Shown one piece after another: positions 36,422 through 45,200 of a stretch of DNA of 64,000 nt. This stretch comes from Afipia sp. Lineage in GTDB: Bacteria; Pseudomonadota; Alphaproteobacteria; Rhizobiales; Xanthobacteraceae. The DNA is taken from assembly GCA_024707075.1 (NCBI GenBank), contig JANQAK010000003.1, positions 1,116,001 to 1,180,000 of the forward strand, given 5' to 3'. Position 1 is the stretch's first letter, and each line of letters opens with the position of its first letter. Position numbers and translations under genes: made by a program. The notes beneath the pieces are model-generated. The model had not been told where the DNA came from and made no database searches. It was given only the letters and a program-made list of their open reading frames with translations.

Positions 36422-37321
36422 TCACGTCCTCCGCTGCGGATCGACGATATCGCGCAGGCCGTCGCCAAGCAGGTTGAAGCAGAACACTGCAATCATCAGC
36501 GCAAGGCCAGGAAAGAACGCAATCCACCACTCGCCCGACACCATAAAGGTTGCGCCTTCCGCGACCATGATGCCCCACTCCGCCGTCGGCGGACGCACGC
36601 CAAGGCCGATGAACGACAGCCCGGCAGCGTTGAGAATTGCGTAGCCCATCGTCAGCGACATCTGCACGATCATAATAGGCATGATGTTCGGCAGGATATG
36701 CCCGAGCAGGATGCGATACTCGCCATTGCCGGACAGCCGGGCGGCTTGCACGAAGCCCGCTTCGCGGCGGACATTGGCCTCGGCGCGCGCGACGCGAACA
36801 TACAGCGGAAAGTTCACGATCGCGGTGGCGATAATGATGTTCTGTACGGTATTGCCGAGTGCTGCGACGATACCCATCGCCAGCACGAACAATGGAAACG
36901 CCATGATGGTGTCGGAGATTCGCCCGACGATGCGGTCGGTCCAGCCGCCGAAGTAGCCTGCCGCGATGCCGGCGATCCCGCCCATCAAGAACACCAGCAC
37001 CACCGACGCGGCGGCGATGAAGAAATCCAACCGTGTCGCGACCACCACCCGGCTGAGAATATCGCGGCCCAACTGGTCGGTGCCGAACCAGTGCGCCGCC
37101 GACGGCGGCTTCAGCGCCTGCGCGGTGTTGCTGGCTAGCGGATCATAGGGAACGATCCATGGACCGAAGATTGCCAGAAAAATGATGAGAATGAGCAAAC
37201 CGAACGCGAACGCGGTGACGAGATTCTCGCCGAGAATATAGCGCGCATGCTGGAGCGTTGCGGCAAACCCCGAAGCCTGGGGCGGCGATGGAGCTTCGGC
37301 AGCGGGTGCGACAGTGCTCAT
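36422..37321 (-). CDS. Dipeptide-type ABC transporter permease (DppC-like)
   Basis: Inner-membrane permease, 299 aa from ATG 37321 (MSTVAPAAEAPSPPQ). A soluble 35-residue N-terminal stretch precedes the first helix (LVTAFAFGLLILIIFLAIFG). The DppC-type N-terminal motif follows (WIVPYDPLASNTAQALKPPS, HWFGTDQLGRDILSRVV). The EAA loop is VARAEANVRREAGFVQAARL. The start overlaps the DppB stop by 4 nt, and the stop is 3 nt from the ATPase. It forms the heterodimeric channel with the neighbouring permease. Confidence 0.92.
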   Translation of the reverse strand: MSTVAPAAEAPSPPQASGFAATLQHARYILGENLVTAFAFGLLILIIFLAIFGPWIVPYDPLASNTAQALKPPSAAHWFGTDQLGRDILSRVVVATRLDFFIAAASVVLVFLMGGIAGIAAGYFGGWTDRIVGRISDTIMAFPLFVLAMGIVAALGNTVQNIIIATAIVNFPLYVRVARAEANVRREAGFVQAARLSGNGEYRILLGHILPNIMPIMIVQMSLTMGYAILNAAGLSFIGLGVRPPTAEWGIMVAEGATFMVSGEWWIAFFPGLALMIAVFCFNLLGDGLRDIVDPQRRT

Positions 37322-38331
37322 CCTTCCAACCTCACACGTGGATCGATGACGCCATAAAGAATGTCGATGACCAGATTGAGCAGCACGTACATCACCGCCA
37401 TCGTCAGCACGAAACCCTGTACTGGCGCGAAGTCCGACGAGATCAGCGCCTCGACGGCGTAGGAGCCGATGCCGGGCCACGCGAACACCTTCTCCACCAG
37501 CACATTGGCGCCAAGCAGGAATGAGAAAACCATGCTGAGCGTGGTGATGACCGGCAGCATCGCGTTTCGAAACGCGTAAGTCACGATGACCTTCGAGGGC
37601 GACAATCCGCTGGCGCGCGCGGTGCGGACAAAGTCCGACGCCAGCACAGCCAGCATGGAGGCGCGCGTCATGCGCGCGATGGGCGCCAATGAAAAGATCG
37701 CAAGTGTCGCCGCAGGAAGAATCAACTGGCTGAGCGCCGACCGGAATGTCTCGAATTTTCCTGAAAGAAGGCTATCGATCAAATAAAATCCGGTGACACT
37801 GGGCGGCGTGCTGGCAAAAACGTCGAGCCGTCCGAGCGGTGCCGGCGACCAGCCGAGCTTGAAATAGAAGATATAGACCAGCACCAGACCGGTGAAGAAC
37901 ACCGGCAACGACACGCCGGCCGTCGTCAGCACGCGGCAAAGATGATCGATCCACGAACCGGGCCTGGTCGCGGCGAGTATGCCAAGCGGGATGGCGATCG
38001 AGATCGCGATCAGCAGTCCGATCAATGTCAGTTCGGCTGATGCCGGCAAGCGATTGCGAATTTCCGTCGCCACCGGCTGGCCGGTGGTCAAGGAGTTGCC
38101 AAGGTCGCCTTTTGAAAGATCCACGGTGTAACGAACGAACTGCTCGATCAGGGGCTTGTCGAGCCCGAGCTGCTTGCGGATTTGCTCGATGGCTTCCTTG
38201 GTCGCCGCAGGCCCGGCGAAATACGCCGCCGGATCGCCCGGCAACGCACGCGTCAGAAGGAACGTGACGATCACGACCCCGATCAGGCTCGGGATCGCGA
38301 ACGCCAGCCGTTTTCCGATCATGCCGAGCAT
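37318..38331 (-). CDS. Dipeptide-type ABC transporter permease (DppB-like)
   Basis: Inner-membrane permease, 337 aa. It starts with the DppB-type helix (MLGMIGKRLAFAIPSLIGVV) and the conserved LTRALPGDPAAYFAGP, then LGLDKPLIEQFVRYTVDLSK. The loop VRTARASGLSPSKVIVTYAF with RNAMLPVITTLSM forms the EAA/binding-protein-dependent signature. It follows the binding-protein gene by 18 nt and overlaps DppC by 4 nt. Nothing unusual is seen. Confidence 0.92.
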   Translation of the reverse strand: MLGMIGKRLAFAIPSLIGVVIVTFLLTRALPGDPAAYFAGPAATKEAIEQIRKQLGLDKPLIEQFVRYTVDLSKGDLGNSLTTGQPVATEIRNRLPASAELTLIGLLIAISIAIPLGILAATRPGSWIDHLCRVLTTAGVSLPVFFTGLVLVYIFYFKLGWSPAPLGRLDVFASTPPSVTGFYLIDSLLSGKFETFRSALSQLILPAATLAIFSLAPIARMTRASMLAVLASDFVRTARASGLSPSKVIVTYAFRNAMLPVITTLSMVFSFLLGANVLVEKVFAWPGIGSYAVEALISSDFAPVQGFVLTMAVMYVLLNLVIDILYGVIDPRVRLEG

Positions 38332-38349
38332 GAGACGCCCCCGCCGCTG

Positions 38350-39963
38350 TTACGCCTTGACCAAGGCCCGGTAATCGAGACGGCGGTGGAACCAGTACTG
38401 ATAGCCCGAGATGTTCTTCTGCATCGCGACGTTGACATAGGGCTGATACAGCGGAATGCGCGGAATATCGGCAAACGCCAGATCGACGAAGCCCTTCACG
38501 TCCTTGTCGTACGTCGCGGTGTTACCCACTGCCGCAGCATCGACCGCGCCGTTGATGAAAGCATCCATCTCGGGCGACTTGTAGCTCATCGTGTTGAAGA
38601 TCGAATTCTTTCCGCTGTAGCACCAGATGAAGAAGTACTCCGGATAATCCAGCCAGCCTGAGAACACGTTGGTGTAAAGCGGCAGAACTTTCTTGTTCAG
38701 TTCCGTGCGCCAGTTCGCGCCGGGAATCTTGTTGATCGTGGTCTTGATGCCGATCTGGCCGAGGCTTTCCTGCACAAGAATACACAGCGGCTCATTGACG
38801 CCGGCAAAGCCGAGATCGAACGATATCGTCGTCTCAAAACCGTTGGGATAACCGGCCTCAGCCAGCAAGGCCTTGGCCTTGGCAATATCGGTATTGAACT
38901 TGTGCGGCTGCGGCCACGCCACTTCGGTCGGACCCGTTCCGCCAAACATCGGCTTGGCGAGACCGAACAACACCGCGTCCATGATCTTCTGGTACGGCAG
39001 CGCGTAAGCCACTGCCTGGCGCACCTTCGGATTGTCGAACGGCGGCTGGGTCACGTTCATGCCGATGTACTGAATGCCATTCGAATACGGCGTCGAGACG
39101 ATGTTGAGCTTGCCGGAATCCTTCAGCTCGACAAAATCCTTGTTCGGCAGATCGTAGGAGATGTCGGCATCCCCGCGCTCAAGCAACGCACGGCGATTGC
39201 CGGATTGCGGCACCATGCGCCAGATCACGCGCTTGATCTTCGGCATCGGACCGCCGACCCAATTGTCGTTGCGCTCCATCACCACTTCAGTGCCGGCGGT
39301 CCAGCTCTTGACCTGATAGGCGCCGGAGCCGGCCGTGTTCTGCTTGGTGTATTCGAGGCCCCACGGATCTTTCTCGGTGGCGCTTTTCTTCACCAGTTCG
39401 GAATTGACGATGCACGGCACAATCACCGCGAGATCGGGAATCGTCAGGCGATCCTTCTTGGCGAAATCCACGCGCACGGTGTTGTCGTCGACGATAACGA
39501 ACTGCTCCGGCTTGGTCAGCGAACCCGCTGCCATCTGGAAGGTCGGGAAACCACCGACGCTGACTGCGCGGTCGAGGGACCACTTGACGTCCTTCGCCGT
39601 GACCGGCGCGCCATCGTGAAACTTGGCGTTCTTCTTCAGCTTGAATGTCACCGACATATCGCCGACGTTCATGTCCTCCGCGAGTTCGGGCTTGAACTTG
39701 TCGCGGTCATAATACGGCACCCCGTTGGGGCCGGTCTTCATTTCATGGGTGATGAGCCGGTCGTAGCAATTCCACGACACCTCGTAGCCGGGCACGTTGG
39801 TGCCGACGCCGTGAATGTCGAGATTGTTGGGGCCGCTTTCGGAAACGATCAGCAGTGTTTCCGAGCGGGCATCCGCCTTGGCGGACGACCAGATGGCCGG
39901 TCCCGGTATTGCTGCACCGGCCGCGGCTCCGGTGACCGTCTTCAGAAAATCGCGACGCTTCAT
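38350..39963 (-). CDS. Dipeptide-type ABC transporter substrate-binding protein (Tat signal)
   Basis: Periplasmic binding protein of solute-binding family 5, 537 aa from ATG 39963. The N-terminus MKRRDFLKTVTGAAAGAAI is a twin-arginine signal with the RRDFLK motif, so the protein is probably exported folded by Tat. Family segments include ETLLIVSESGPNNLDIHGVG, AEDMNVGDMSVTFKLKKNAK with FHDGAPVTAKDVKWSLDRAV, and VRQAVAYALPYQKI. It is the first gene of an operon running through both permeases, the double ATPase, DUF4089, amidase and AtzH-like genes to the GntR regulator. Its ligand is presumably the amidase substrate or a precursor. Confidence 0.9.
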   Translation of the reverse strand: MKRRDFLKTVTGAAAGAAIPGPAIWSSAKADARSETLLIVSESGPNNLDIHGVGTNVPGYEVSWNCYDRLITHEMKTGPNGVPYYDRDKFKPELAEDMNVGDMSVTFKLKKNAKFHDGAPVTAKDVKWSLDRAVSVGGFPTFQMAAGSLTKPEQFVIVDDNTVRVDFAKKDRLTIPDLAVIVPCIVNSELVKKSATEKDPWGLEYTKQNTAGSGAYQVKSWTAGTEVVMERNDNWVGGPMPKIKRVIWRMVPQSGNRRALLERGDADISYDLPNKDFVELKDSGKLNIVSTPYSNGIQYIGMNVTQPPFDNPKVRQAVAYALPYQKIMDAVLFGLAKPMFGGTGPTEVAWPQPHKFNTDIAKAKALLAEAGYPNGFETTISFDLGFAGVNEPLCILVQESLGQIGIKTTINKIPGANWRTELNKKVLPLYTNVFSGWLDYPEYFFIWCYSGKNSIFNTMSYKSPEMDAFINGAVDAAAVGNTATYDKDVKGFVDLAFADIPRIPLYQPYVNVAMQKNISGYQYWFHRRLDYRALVKA

Positions 39964-40114
39964 GATGCTCTCCACCCCGTTGAGACTTCGCTGGGAGAAC
40001 TTCGCAAGCATCGTGCCAAATCCTAAGCGCCCACTAAAAGCAGGTACAAAATGCTGAAAATACTTCACTTTCAGACAAATTTGGAAAAGCTGCGGCACCT
40101 TTAAAATCGCGCCT

Positions 40115-40175
40115 ATTGCATACAAAGACGGGCATTTGCGCAAAATATATGCAAATATTTTTGATGCATAAGTTT
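40115..40175. promoter_or_regulatory. AT-rich promoter/operator region of peptide-transporter operon
   Basis: The 299-bp interval 39964-40262 upstream of the binding-protein gene has no gene. It is AT-rich and holds ATTGCATACAAA (40115-40126), which differs from TTTGTATACAAA at two positions. It also has a perfect palindrome TTTGCGCAAA (40135-40144) and the repeated TATGCA/ATGCAT-like elements at 40149-40170. These are plausible sites for the operon's own FCD-GntR regulator. Confidence 0.45.
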
Positions 40176-40262
40176 TGCGCCGCCTGCGGATGACGGGAAA
40201 TGGCTTAGGCGTGCGGCTTCAGAAGGGACGGATACGCCTCACACAACCAAGGCGATCCGGAT

Positions 40263-40853
40263 TCACAGGTCGAAGAAAACGGTTTCCTTGTCGCCCTGTA
40301 GATAGACGTCGAAGCGATAGGTCACGACGTCGCCCTGCTCCCGCCTTCCAATCAGCGTCCCACGGCGTTCCGCCGGCACCAGCGCGAGGATAGGGTCAGC
40401 AGCATTGGCAGTCTCCTGATCCTCGAAATAGATCCGCGTGATCGCCTGCTGCGTCATGCCGCGCGCGAAGACGGCGAGAAGAACATGGGGCGCCTGCGGC
40501 TTGCCGTCCGGTCCGGGCACCGCGCCGGGCCGGATAGTGTGAAAGGAGTAGCCGCCATTTGCATCGGCCCCGCAGCGGCCAAAACCCTTGAAGGCTGCAT
40601 TCGGAAGTGCACGCGTATCCTGCGGATTGGCAAAACGGCCCTGCGCATCCGCCTGCCAGATCTCGAGCATGGCATCGGGAATAACCGCACCGGCACCGTC
40701 GAACACCTGACCGACCATGCGAATACGCTCGCCGGAAACATCCAGCGTGACCAGATCGTTGCTGAAGGCATCGTTCCATTGATAGTCGTGGCCCGGCGTC
40801 AAGCCGTACTTGAAATAAGGACCTACAGTCTGAGATGGCGTGATGTTGCTCAT
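40263..40853 (-). CDS. pcaG: Protocatechuate 3,4-dioxygenase alpha subunit
   Basis: Alpha subunit (196 aa) of the intradiol ring-cleavage enzyme of the beta-ketoadipate pathway. It begins MSNITPSQTVGPYFKYGLTP, the typical alpha-subunit start, followed by DAMLEIWQADAQGRFANPQD, SFHTIRPGAVPGPDGKPQAP and HVLLAVFARGMTQQAITRIY. It lacks the iron-ligand set, as expected for PcaG. It overlaps pcaH by one base (TGATG). Products feed into 3-carboxymuconate; no further pca gene lies in the window. Confidence 0.94.
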   Translation of the reverse strand: MSNITPSQTVGPYFKYGLTPGHDYQWNDAFSNDLVTLDVSGERIRMVGQVFDGAGAVIPDAMLEIWQADAQGRFANPQDTRALPNAAFKGFGRCGADANGGYSFHTIRPGAVPGPDGKPQAPHVLLAVFARGMTQQAITRIYFEDQETANAADPILALVPAERRGTLIGRREQGDVVTYRFDVYLQGDKETVFFDL

Positions 40854-41554
40854 CAGTGGTTATCCAGCGGCGTGGCGTTACGTCCACGCAACACGATGTC
40901 GAAGCGGTAGCACAGCGCCCAGTCGGGCTTGGTGTTTTCCAGATCAGATCTCGACACCATTCGCATTCGCGCTTTCTCGTCGGTCACCGAGTTGAAGATC
41001 GGATCATAGGCGAACAGCGGATCGCCGGGGAAATACATCTGCGTCACCAGCCGCGAGATGAACGAATGGCCGAACAGCGAGAAGTGGATATGCGCGGGCC
41101 GCCAAGCGTTGGGATGATTGCCCCACGGATATGCGCCCGGCTTGATGGTGACGAAGCGATAATAGCCCTCGCTGTCGGTCTGCGCGCGGCCCGCGCCAGT
41201 AAAGTTCGGATCGATCGGCGCAGGATGCCGGTCCACGACGTGAATATAACGCCCGCACGCGTTGGCTTGCCAAACCTCCAGCAGCGTGTTCGGCACGCCC
41301 CGCCCGTCTTCATCGCGCACGTGACCATGAACGATGATGCGCTCGCCAAGCGGTTCGCCGTTGTGCTGGATCGTCAGATCGTTGTCGTTCTGGCGCACCG
41401 TCTCGTGGCCGTACACCGGACCGGTCAGTTCCGACAGCGTGTGCGGAATGATCACCAGCGGCTTGGTCGGCGAGCGCAGCACTGTGCTCTTGTACGCCGG
41501 CGACAGCCGCGGCGCATGTGCGGCGTTGCTTTCCCGCGGATAGATCAGGGTCAT
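40853..41554 (-). CDS. pcaH: Protocatechuate 3,4-dioxygenase beta subunit
   Basis: Catalytic subunit (233 aa from ATG 41554, MTLIYPRESNAAHAP) binding the non-heme Fe(III). The ligands are present as Tyr103 (GRYIH), Tyr142 (GAYPWG), His155 and His157 (RPAHIHFS), each offset by five from P. putida PcaH (Tyr108, Tyr147, His160, His162). AAGGGG lies 6 nt before the start. An upstream in-frame start at 41572 is less likely. It is about 150 nt downstream of the second HAAT importer, in the same direction, so co-transcription with an aromatic-acid importer is possible. Confidence 0.95.
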   Translation of the reverse strand: MTLIYPRESNAAHAPRLSPAYKSTVLRSPTKPLVIIPHTLSELTGPVYGHETVRQNDNDLTIQHNGEPLGERIIVHGHVRDEDGRGVPNTLLEVWQANACGRYIHVVDRHPAPIDPNFTGAGRAQTDSEGYYRFVTIKPGAYPWGNHPNAWRPAHIHFSLFGHSFISRLVTQMYFPGDPLFAYDPIFNSVTDEKARMRMVSRSDLENTKPDWALCYRFDIVLRGRNATPLDNH

Positions 41555-41704
41555 CAACAGCCCCTTTTTCACGACATGAAGGGTTCAAGTTTTTCGAGTC
41601 ACATCACACATTATCAATGATCAACATCAATGACCAATCGCAACAAGTTCATAGGCAGATTATCGTCAAGTATTCATTTTTTCTGACCAGTTCGCGCGGC
41701 CGGT

Positions 41705-42424
41705 TCAGTGAATTCCCACGCCAAGCAGCCGGTTCACCAAGGGCCTGTCTGCCTTCAGTTCCGCCGACGCCCCCTCCCAGACGGAACGGCCGCGCTCGAC
41801 CACCATAACGCGGTCGGCGAAATTAAGCGCACGCTCGATCTGCTGTTCGACCAGGACGATGGTCATATCCCCGCTGGTCGCGAGCATCGAGATCGTTTCC
41901 ATTAACTGATCGCAGATCACCGGCGCCAGACCTTCAAGGGGTTCATCCAGCAACAGGATCGACGGCTTGCCCAGCAGGGTCCGCGCCATCGCAAGCATCT
42001 GCTGCTCTCCTCCCGACAATTGAAGCCCGTAATGCCCACGCCGTTCCGCCAGTCGCGGAAACATATCGTACATCTCGGAAAGCGCACTTCGCTCGCGCGT
42101 CTTCAGGCCCGTCGCGAGATTCTCTTCCACGGTCAGCGATCGGAAGATATCGCGAGTCTGTGGAACATATCCCATTCCGCAAAGCGCCCGCGCCGATGTC
42201 CGCAATCCGCTGATGTCCTTTCCGTCGGCAAGGATGCGGCCATGATGCTGCGTCGAAAGTCCCATCAGGGTCGCCAGCAGCGTTGTCTTGCCGACGCCAT
42301 TGCGGCCGAGAACCGCAAGACGGCCTCCGGCCGGAACGTCGAACGACATCTCCGACACGATCTGCGTCGGGCCATAGCCTGCGCTCACGCGCTCCACTTC
42401 AAGCCGTGCGGCTGGCATCGGCAT
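41705..42424 (-). CDS. livF: HAAT-type ABC transporter ATPase LivF (second system)
   Basis: ATPase of 239 aa. Walker A is GRNGVGKTTLLATLMG, the LivF-type GYVPQTRDIFRSLTVEENLA follows, then the signature LSGGEQQMLAMARTLLG and Walker B ILLLDEPLEGLAPVICDQLM. It overlaps livG by 26 nt, a larger overlap than in the other two HAAT operons. Neighbouring pcaHG suggest an aromatic or aromatic-derived substrate, but no ligand motif can be read from an ATPase. Confidence 0.9.
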   Translation of the reverse strand: MPMPAARLEVERVSAGYGPTQIVSEMSFDVPAGGRLAVLGRNGVGKTTLLATLMGLSTQHHGRILADGKDISGLRTSARALCGMGYVPQTRDIFRSLTVEENLATGLKTRERSALSEMYDMFPRLAERRGHYGLQLSGGEQQMLAMARTLLGKPSILLLDEPLEGLAPVICDQLMETISMLATSGDMTIVLVEQQIERALNFADRVMVVERGRSVWEGASAELKADRPLVNRLLGVGIH

Positions 42425-43163
42425 AACTCCCGAGATAAGCGCGGCGCACGTCGTCGTCCTTCGTCACGTCCGCCGGGCTGCCTTCAAAGATCAGGCGGCC
42501 ATTGGCAAGCACAAGCACACGCTTGGCAAACCTGAAAACGAGATCCATATCGTGATCGATCATCAGGACAGCGATATCCGACGGCAGGCGGTTGATCGCT
42601 TCGAGGATTTTCGGCGCTTCATCGTGCGGCACGCCCGCGGCCGGTTCATCCAGCAGTAAAACTTTCGGCGTCAGCGCAAGGCCAATCGCGAGATCGAGCA
42701 GGCGCTGCTGGCCATAGGCAAGTCTGGAGACCGGCAGATGAAACAGGTGCGCGATGCCGAGCATGCCCAGAATGTGCATCCATTCCTCGCGCACCTCCGG
42801 CGCGAAGGTCGCCGCCGAAAAGAACCGGCGCGTGATGCCTTTGCGCTGCATGACCGCCAGCGCAACATTCTCCGCAACCGTGAGAGTCGCAAAAAGACGG
42901 GTGATCTGGAAGGTCCGCGCCAGTCCCTGCTGCACCCGTCCGGGAATGGAGACTTGCGTGACATCATGGCCTTCAAAGAAAACGCGCCCCTCCGAAGGAG
43001 CAAGATCGCCGGAAATCACATTCACCAGCGTGGTCTTGCCCGCTCCGTTCGGACCTATCAGCGCAACGCGATCTCCCTTGCCGAGACTGAACGAGACGTC
43101 GCGATTGACATGCAGCCCACCGAAAGATTTCGAGACATTGCGTAACTCGAGCAGCGGGTTCAT
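42399..43163 (-). CDS. livG: HAAT-type ABC transporter ATPase LivG (second system)
   Basis: ATPase of 254 aa from ATG 43163 (MNPLLELRNVSKSFGGLHVN). Walker A is GPNGAGKTTLVNVISG, the LivG-type ARTFQITRLFATLTVAENVA follows, then the signature region SRLAYGQQRLLDLAIGLALT and Walker B VLLLDEPAAGVPHDEAPKIL with MIDHDMDLVF. The start lies inside the end of livM (4-nt overlap). Confidence 0.9.
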   Translation of the reverse strand: MNPLLELRNVSKSFGGLHVNRDVSFSLGKGDRVALIGPNGAGKTTLVNVISGDLAPSEGRVFFEGHDVTQVSIPGRVQQGLARTFQITRLFATLTVAENVALAVMQRKGITRRFFSAATFAPEVREEWMHILGMLGIAHLFHLPVSRLAYGQQRLLDLAIGLALTPKVLLLDEPAAGVPHDEAPKILEAINRLPSDIAVLMIDHDMDLVFRFAKRVLVLANGRLIFEGSPADVTKDDDVRRAYLGSYADASRTA

Positions 43164-44161
43164 CGTCCGGATCCCCGCTGCATAAGCGATCTCCAAAACG
43201 AAACGATGCCGTATCCGATGCCGCGCGGCGCGAAGATCACGATGACGATCAAAAGCAATCCGACCAGCGTCATCCAATGAAACGGATTTGCCGCCGAGAC
43301 AATATGCTCGAACACCTGAAAGATCACCGCGCCAGTCAGCGCCCCCCAAAGATTTCCCGCGCCGCCGAGCACCAGCATGACGAGAACCTCGGCGGACCGC
43401 TCGAAACTGACGCTGTCGAGACCAACAACGCCGGTGTTGATCGCCATCAGCGCGCCGCCGAGGCCCGCAACCACACCCGACACCCCATACATGATGACAA
43501 GCCTTGGATAAGGCGATGCCCCGATCATCAACGCGCGCAAACCATCATCCTTGATCCCGCGGCACAACAGGCCGAACGGAGACCGGACGAACCGCAGCAG
43601 CAGGGTCATGACGACCGCGAGCGTCACCACCGAGAAAACGTATGAGGTGCGGCTGTACATATCGAACGAGAACATTCCGAAGAGCGGTGCGGGCGTGATT
43701 CCAGACAGGCCATCGCTGCCTCCTGTGAGCGACGACAGCTTGTTCGCGAGCGAACTGACGAGTTGCCCGATTGCGATGGAGAGAACGAGTTGCGGCAATC
43801 CCTGAAAACGTGTGATCAACGCACCCGAAACCAGCCCCATCAGCATTCCGGTGAAAGCTCCAACCGCCAGCAAGATGAGTGGATTGGTGACGCCTGCGAT
43901 GCAGGCGTTGCCGACGGCGTAGGCGCTGACGCCGAACAATGCGGCCTGCCCCAGCGTCGCAACCCCGCAATAACCCGTGACGAGATCGAGCGACAACACC
44001 AGAAACGTGATGCTGATCAGCCGCGTCAGGAACGCAAGATCGTCGGGAAACACAAAATATCCGATAGCACCCACGATAGCGACCGTCAGCAAGCCAATGG
44101 CTTCTGCCTGGAACGGAACTCCCGGCTGCGGCACATCGTATTTGATGATCTGCTCGGTCAT
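43160..44161 (-). CDS. livM: HAAT-type ABC transporter permease LivM (second system)
   Basis: Inner-membrane permease, 333 aa. A hydrophilic start (MTEQIIKYDVPQPGVPFQ) precedes about nine helices. LivM hallmarks are LVTGYCGVATLGQAALFGVS near residues 60-80, GLLCRGIKDDGLRALMIGAS, and GGAGNLWGALTGAVIFQVFE. It is separated from livH by one base and overlaps livG by 4 nt. Confidence 0.9.
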   Translation of the reverse strand: MTEQIIKYDVPQPGVPFQAEAIGLLTVAIVGAIGYFVFPDDLAFLTRLISITFLVLSLDLVTGYCGVATLGQAALFGVSAYAVGNACIAGVTNPLILLAVGAFTGMLMGLVSGALITRFQGLPQLVLSIAIGQLVSSLANKLSSLTGGSDGLSGITPAPLFGMFSFDMYSRTSYVFSVVTLAVVMTLLLRFVRSPFGLLCRGIKDDGLRALMIGASPYPRLVIMYGVSGVVAGLGGALMAINTGVVGLDSVSFERSAEVLVMLVLGGAGNLWGALTGAVIFQVFEHIVSAANPFHWMTLVGLLLIVIVIFAPRGIGYGIVSFWRSLMQRGSGR

Positions 44162-44162
44162 G

Positions 44163-45029
44163 TCAGTGCGCCCGTCCGAACAGGCCGCGCGGGAACAGAA
44201 ACACCGTGAAAATCACGGCGAGATAAAAAAAGAACTCGCCGTACTCCGGCGCAAGATATTTTCCAGTGGTGTCGGCCAATCCCAGAAGCAGTGACGCCGC
44301 CAGTGCGCCGAGGATCGAACCCGCACCACCCACCGACACCACCACCAGAAACGTCACCATGTAGCGCAGCGCATAAAATGGCTCAATCGGCAGCATCTCC
44401 GCGCCCAGCACGCCACCGAAGGCTGCCAGTCCGACCGCGAGCGCGAAGGTCACCGAATAGATCCATTGCGTGCGGATGCCGAGGGATTCCGCCATGTCGC
44501 CGTTATCCACCGCCGCATGCATCCGCACGCCGAACTCGGTCTTGTCAATCAACAGCCATAGCAGAAATGCCGTCATCACTCCGCAAGCGATCACCAGCAA
44601 CCGGTGCGTCGGAATCATGCGGAATCCGAGATCGAAGGGACCGCTCAGCGCCGCAGGCACCGGTATCGGTTTCGATGTCGGCCCCAGAATGAAGTTTGCG
44701 AGGCCGATGATCACGAATGTGATTCCGATGGTGAGCAAAATCTGGGTCAGGGCATCGGATCGGCGGTAGATGCGGCGGTAGAGCAGAACTTCGAAAGGAA
44801 TCGAGATGATGATCGTGCCCGCCACAGCCATCACGATCGCAACCGGATAGCTGACGCCAAGCGTCTTCAATGCATAGGATGCGAGATAACCGCCGATCAT
44901 GGCGAACGCGCCGTGGGCAAGGTTCACGACGCGCATCAGTCCCATCATGACCGATAGACCGATGGATATTATAAACAGCACCATCCCATAAGACAGCGCA
45001 TCCAGCCCGATGCTCAGCACGGTCAGCAT
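44163..45029 (-). CDS. livH: HAAT-type ABC transporter permease LivH (second system)
   Basis: Inner-membrane permease, 288 aa from ATG 45029 (MLTVLSIGLDALSYGMVLFI), with GAGGTG about 8 nt upstream; GTG 45047 is an alternative start. The LivH motif GLMRVVNLAHGAFAMIGGYL is near residues 35-54, TEFGVRMHAAVDNGDMAESL is the loop contacting the ATPase, and GGAGSILGALAASLLLGLAD is near the end. About 170 nt separate it from the binding-protein gene. Confidence 0.9.
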   Translation of the reverse strand: MLTVLSIGLDALSYGMVLFIISIGLSVMMGLMRVVNLAHGAFAMIGGYLASYALKTLGVSYPVAIVMAVAGTIIISIPFEVLLYRRIYRRSDALTQILLTIGITFVIIGLANFILGPTSKPIPVPAALSGPFDLGFRMIPTHRLLVIACGVMTAFLLWLLIDKTEFGVRMHAAVDNGDMAESLGIRTQWIYSVTFALAVGLAAFGGVLGAEMLPIEPFYALRYMVTFLVVVSVGGAGSILGALAASLLLGLADTTGKYLAPEYGEFFFYLAVIFTVFLFPRGLFGRAH

Positions 45030-45200
45030 CGGCGACACCTCACCCACGTTGCCTGCCAGATATCATCAGATCGGTCGCGCCGCACATCGATGAATTGCAG
45101 GGATTGCGGGCCGCTGGGCATCGCTTGGTTGATCCGCTCATTGGACAATGCAATTGACGCAAGCATACCCGCGCCAATCTTCGCCTGATAGCAGAACAGT

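Noticed and set aside
35666-37138. Plus-strand open frame of about 490 codons opposite the dipeptide-type ATPase and permease
   Set aside because: Antisense shadow crossing a real gene boundary.
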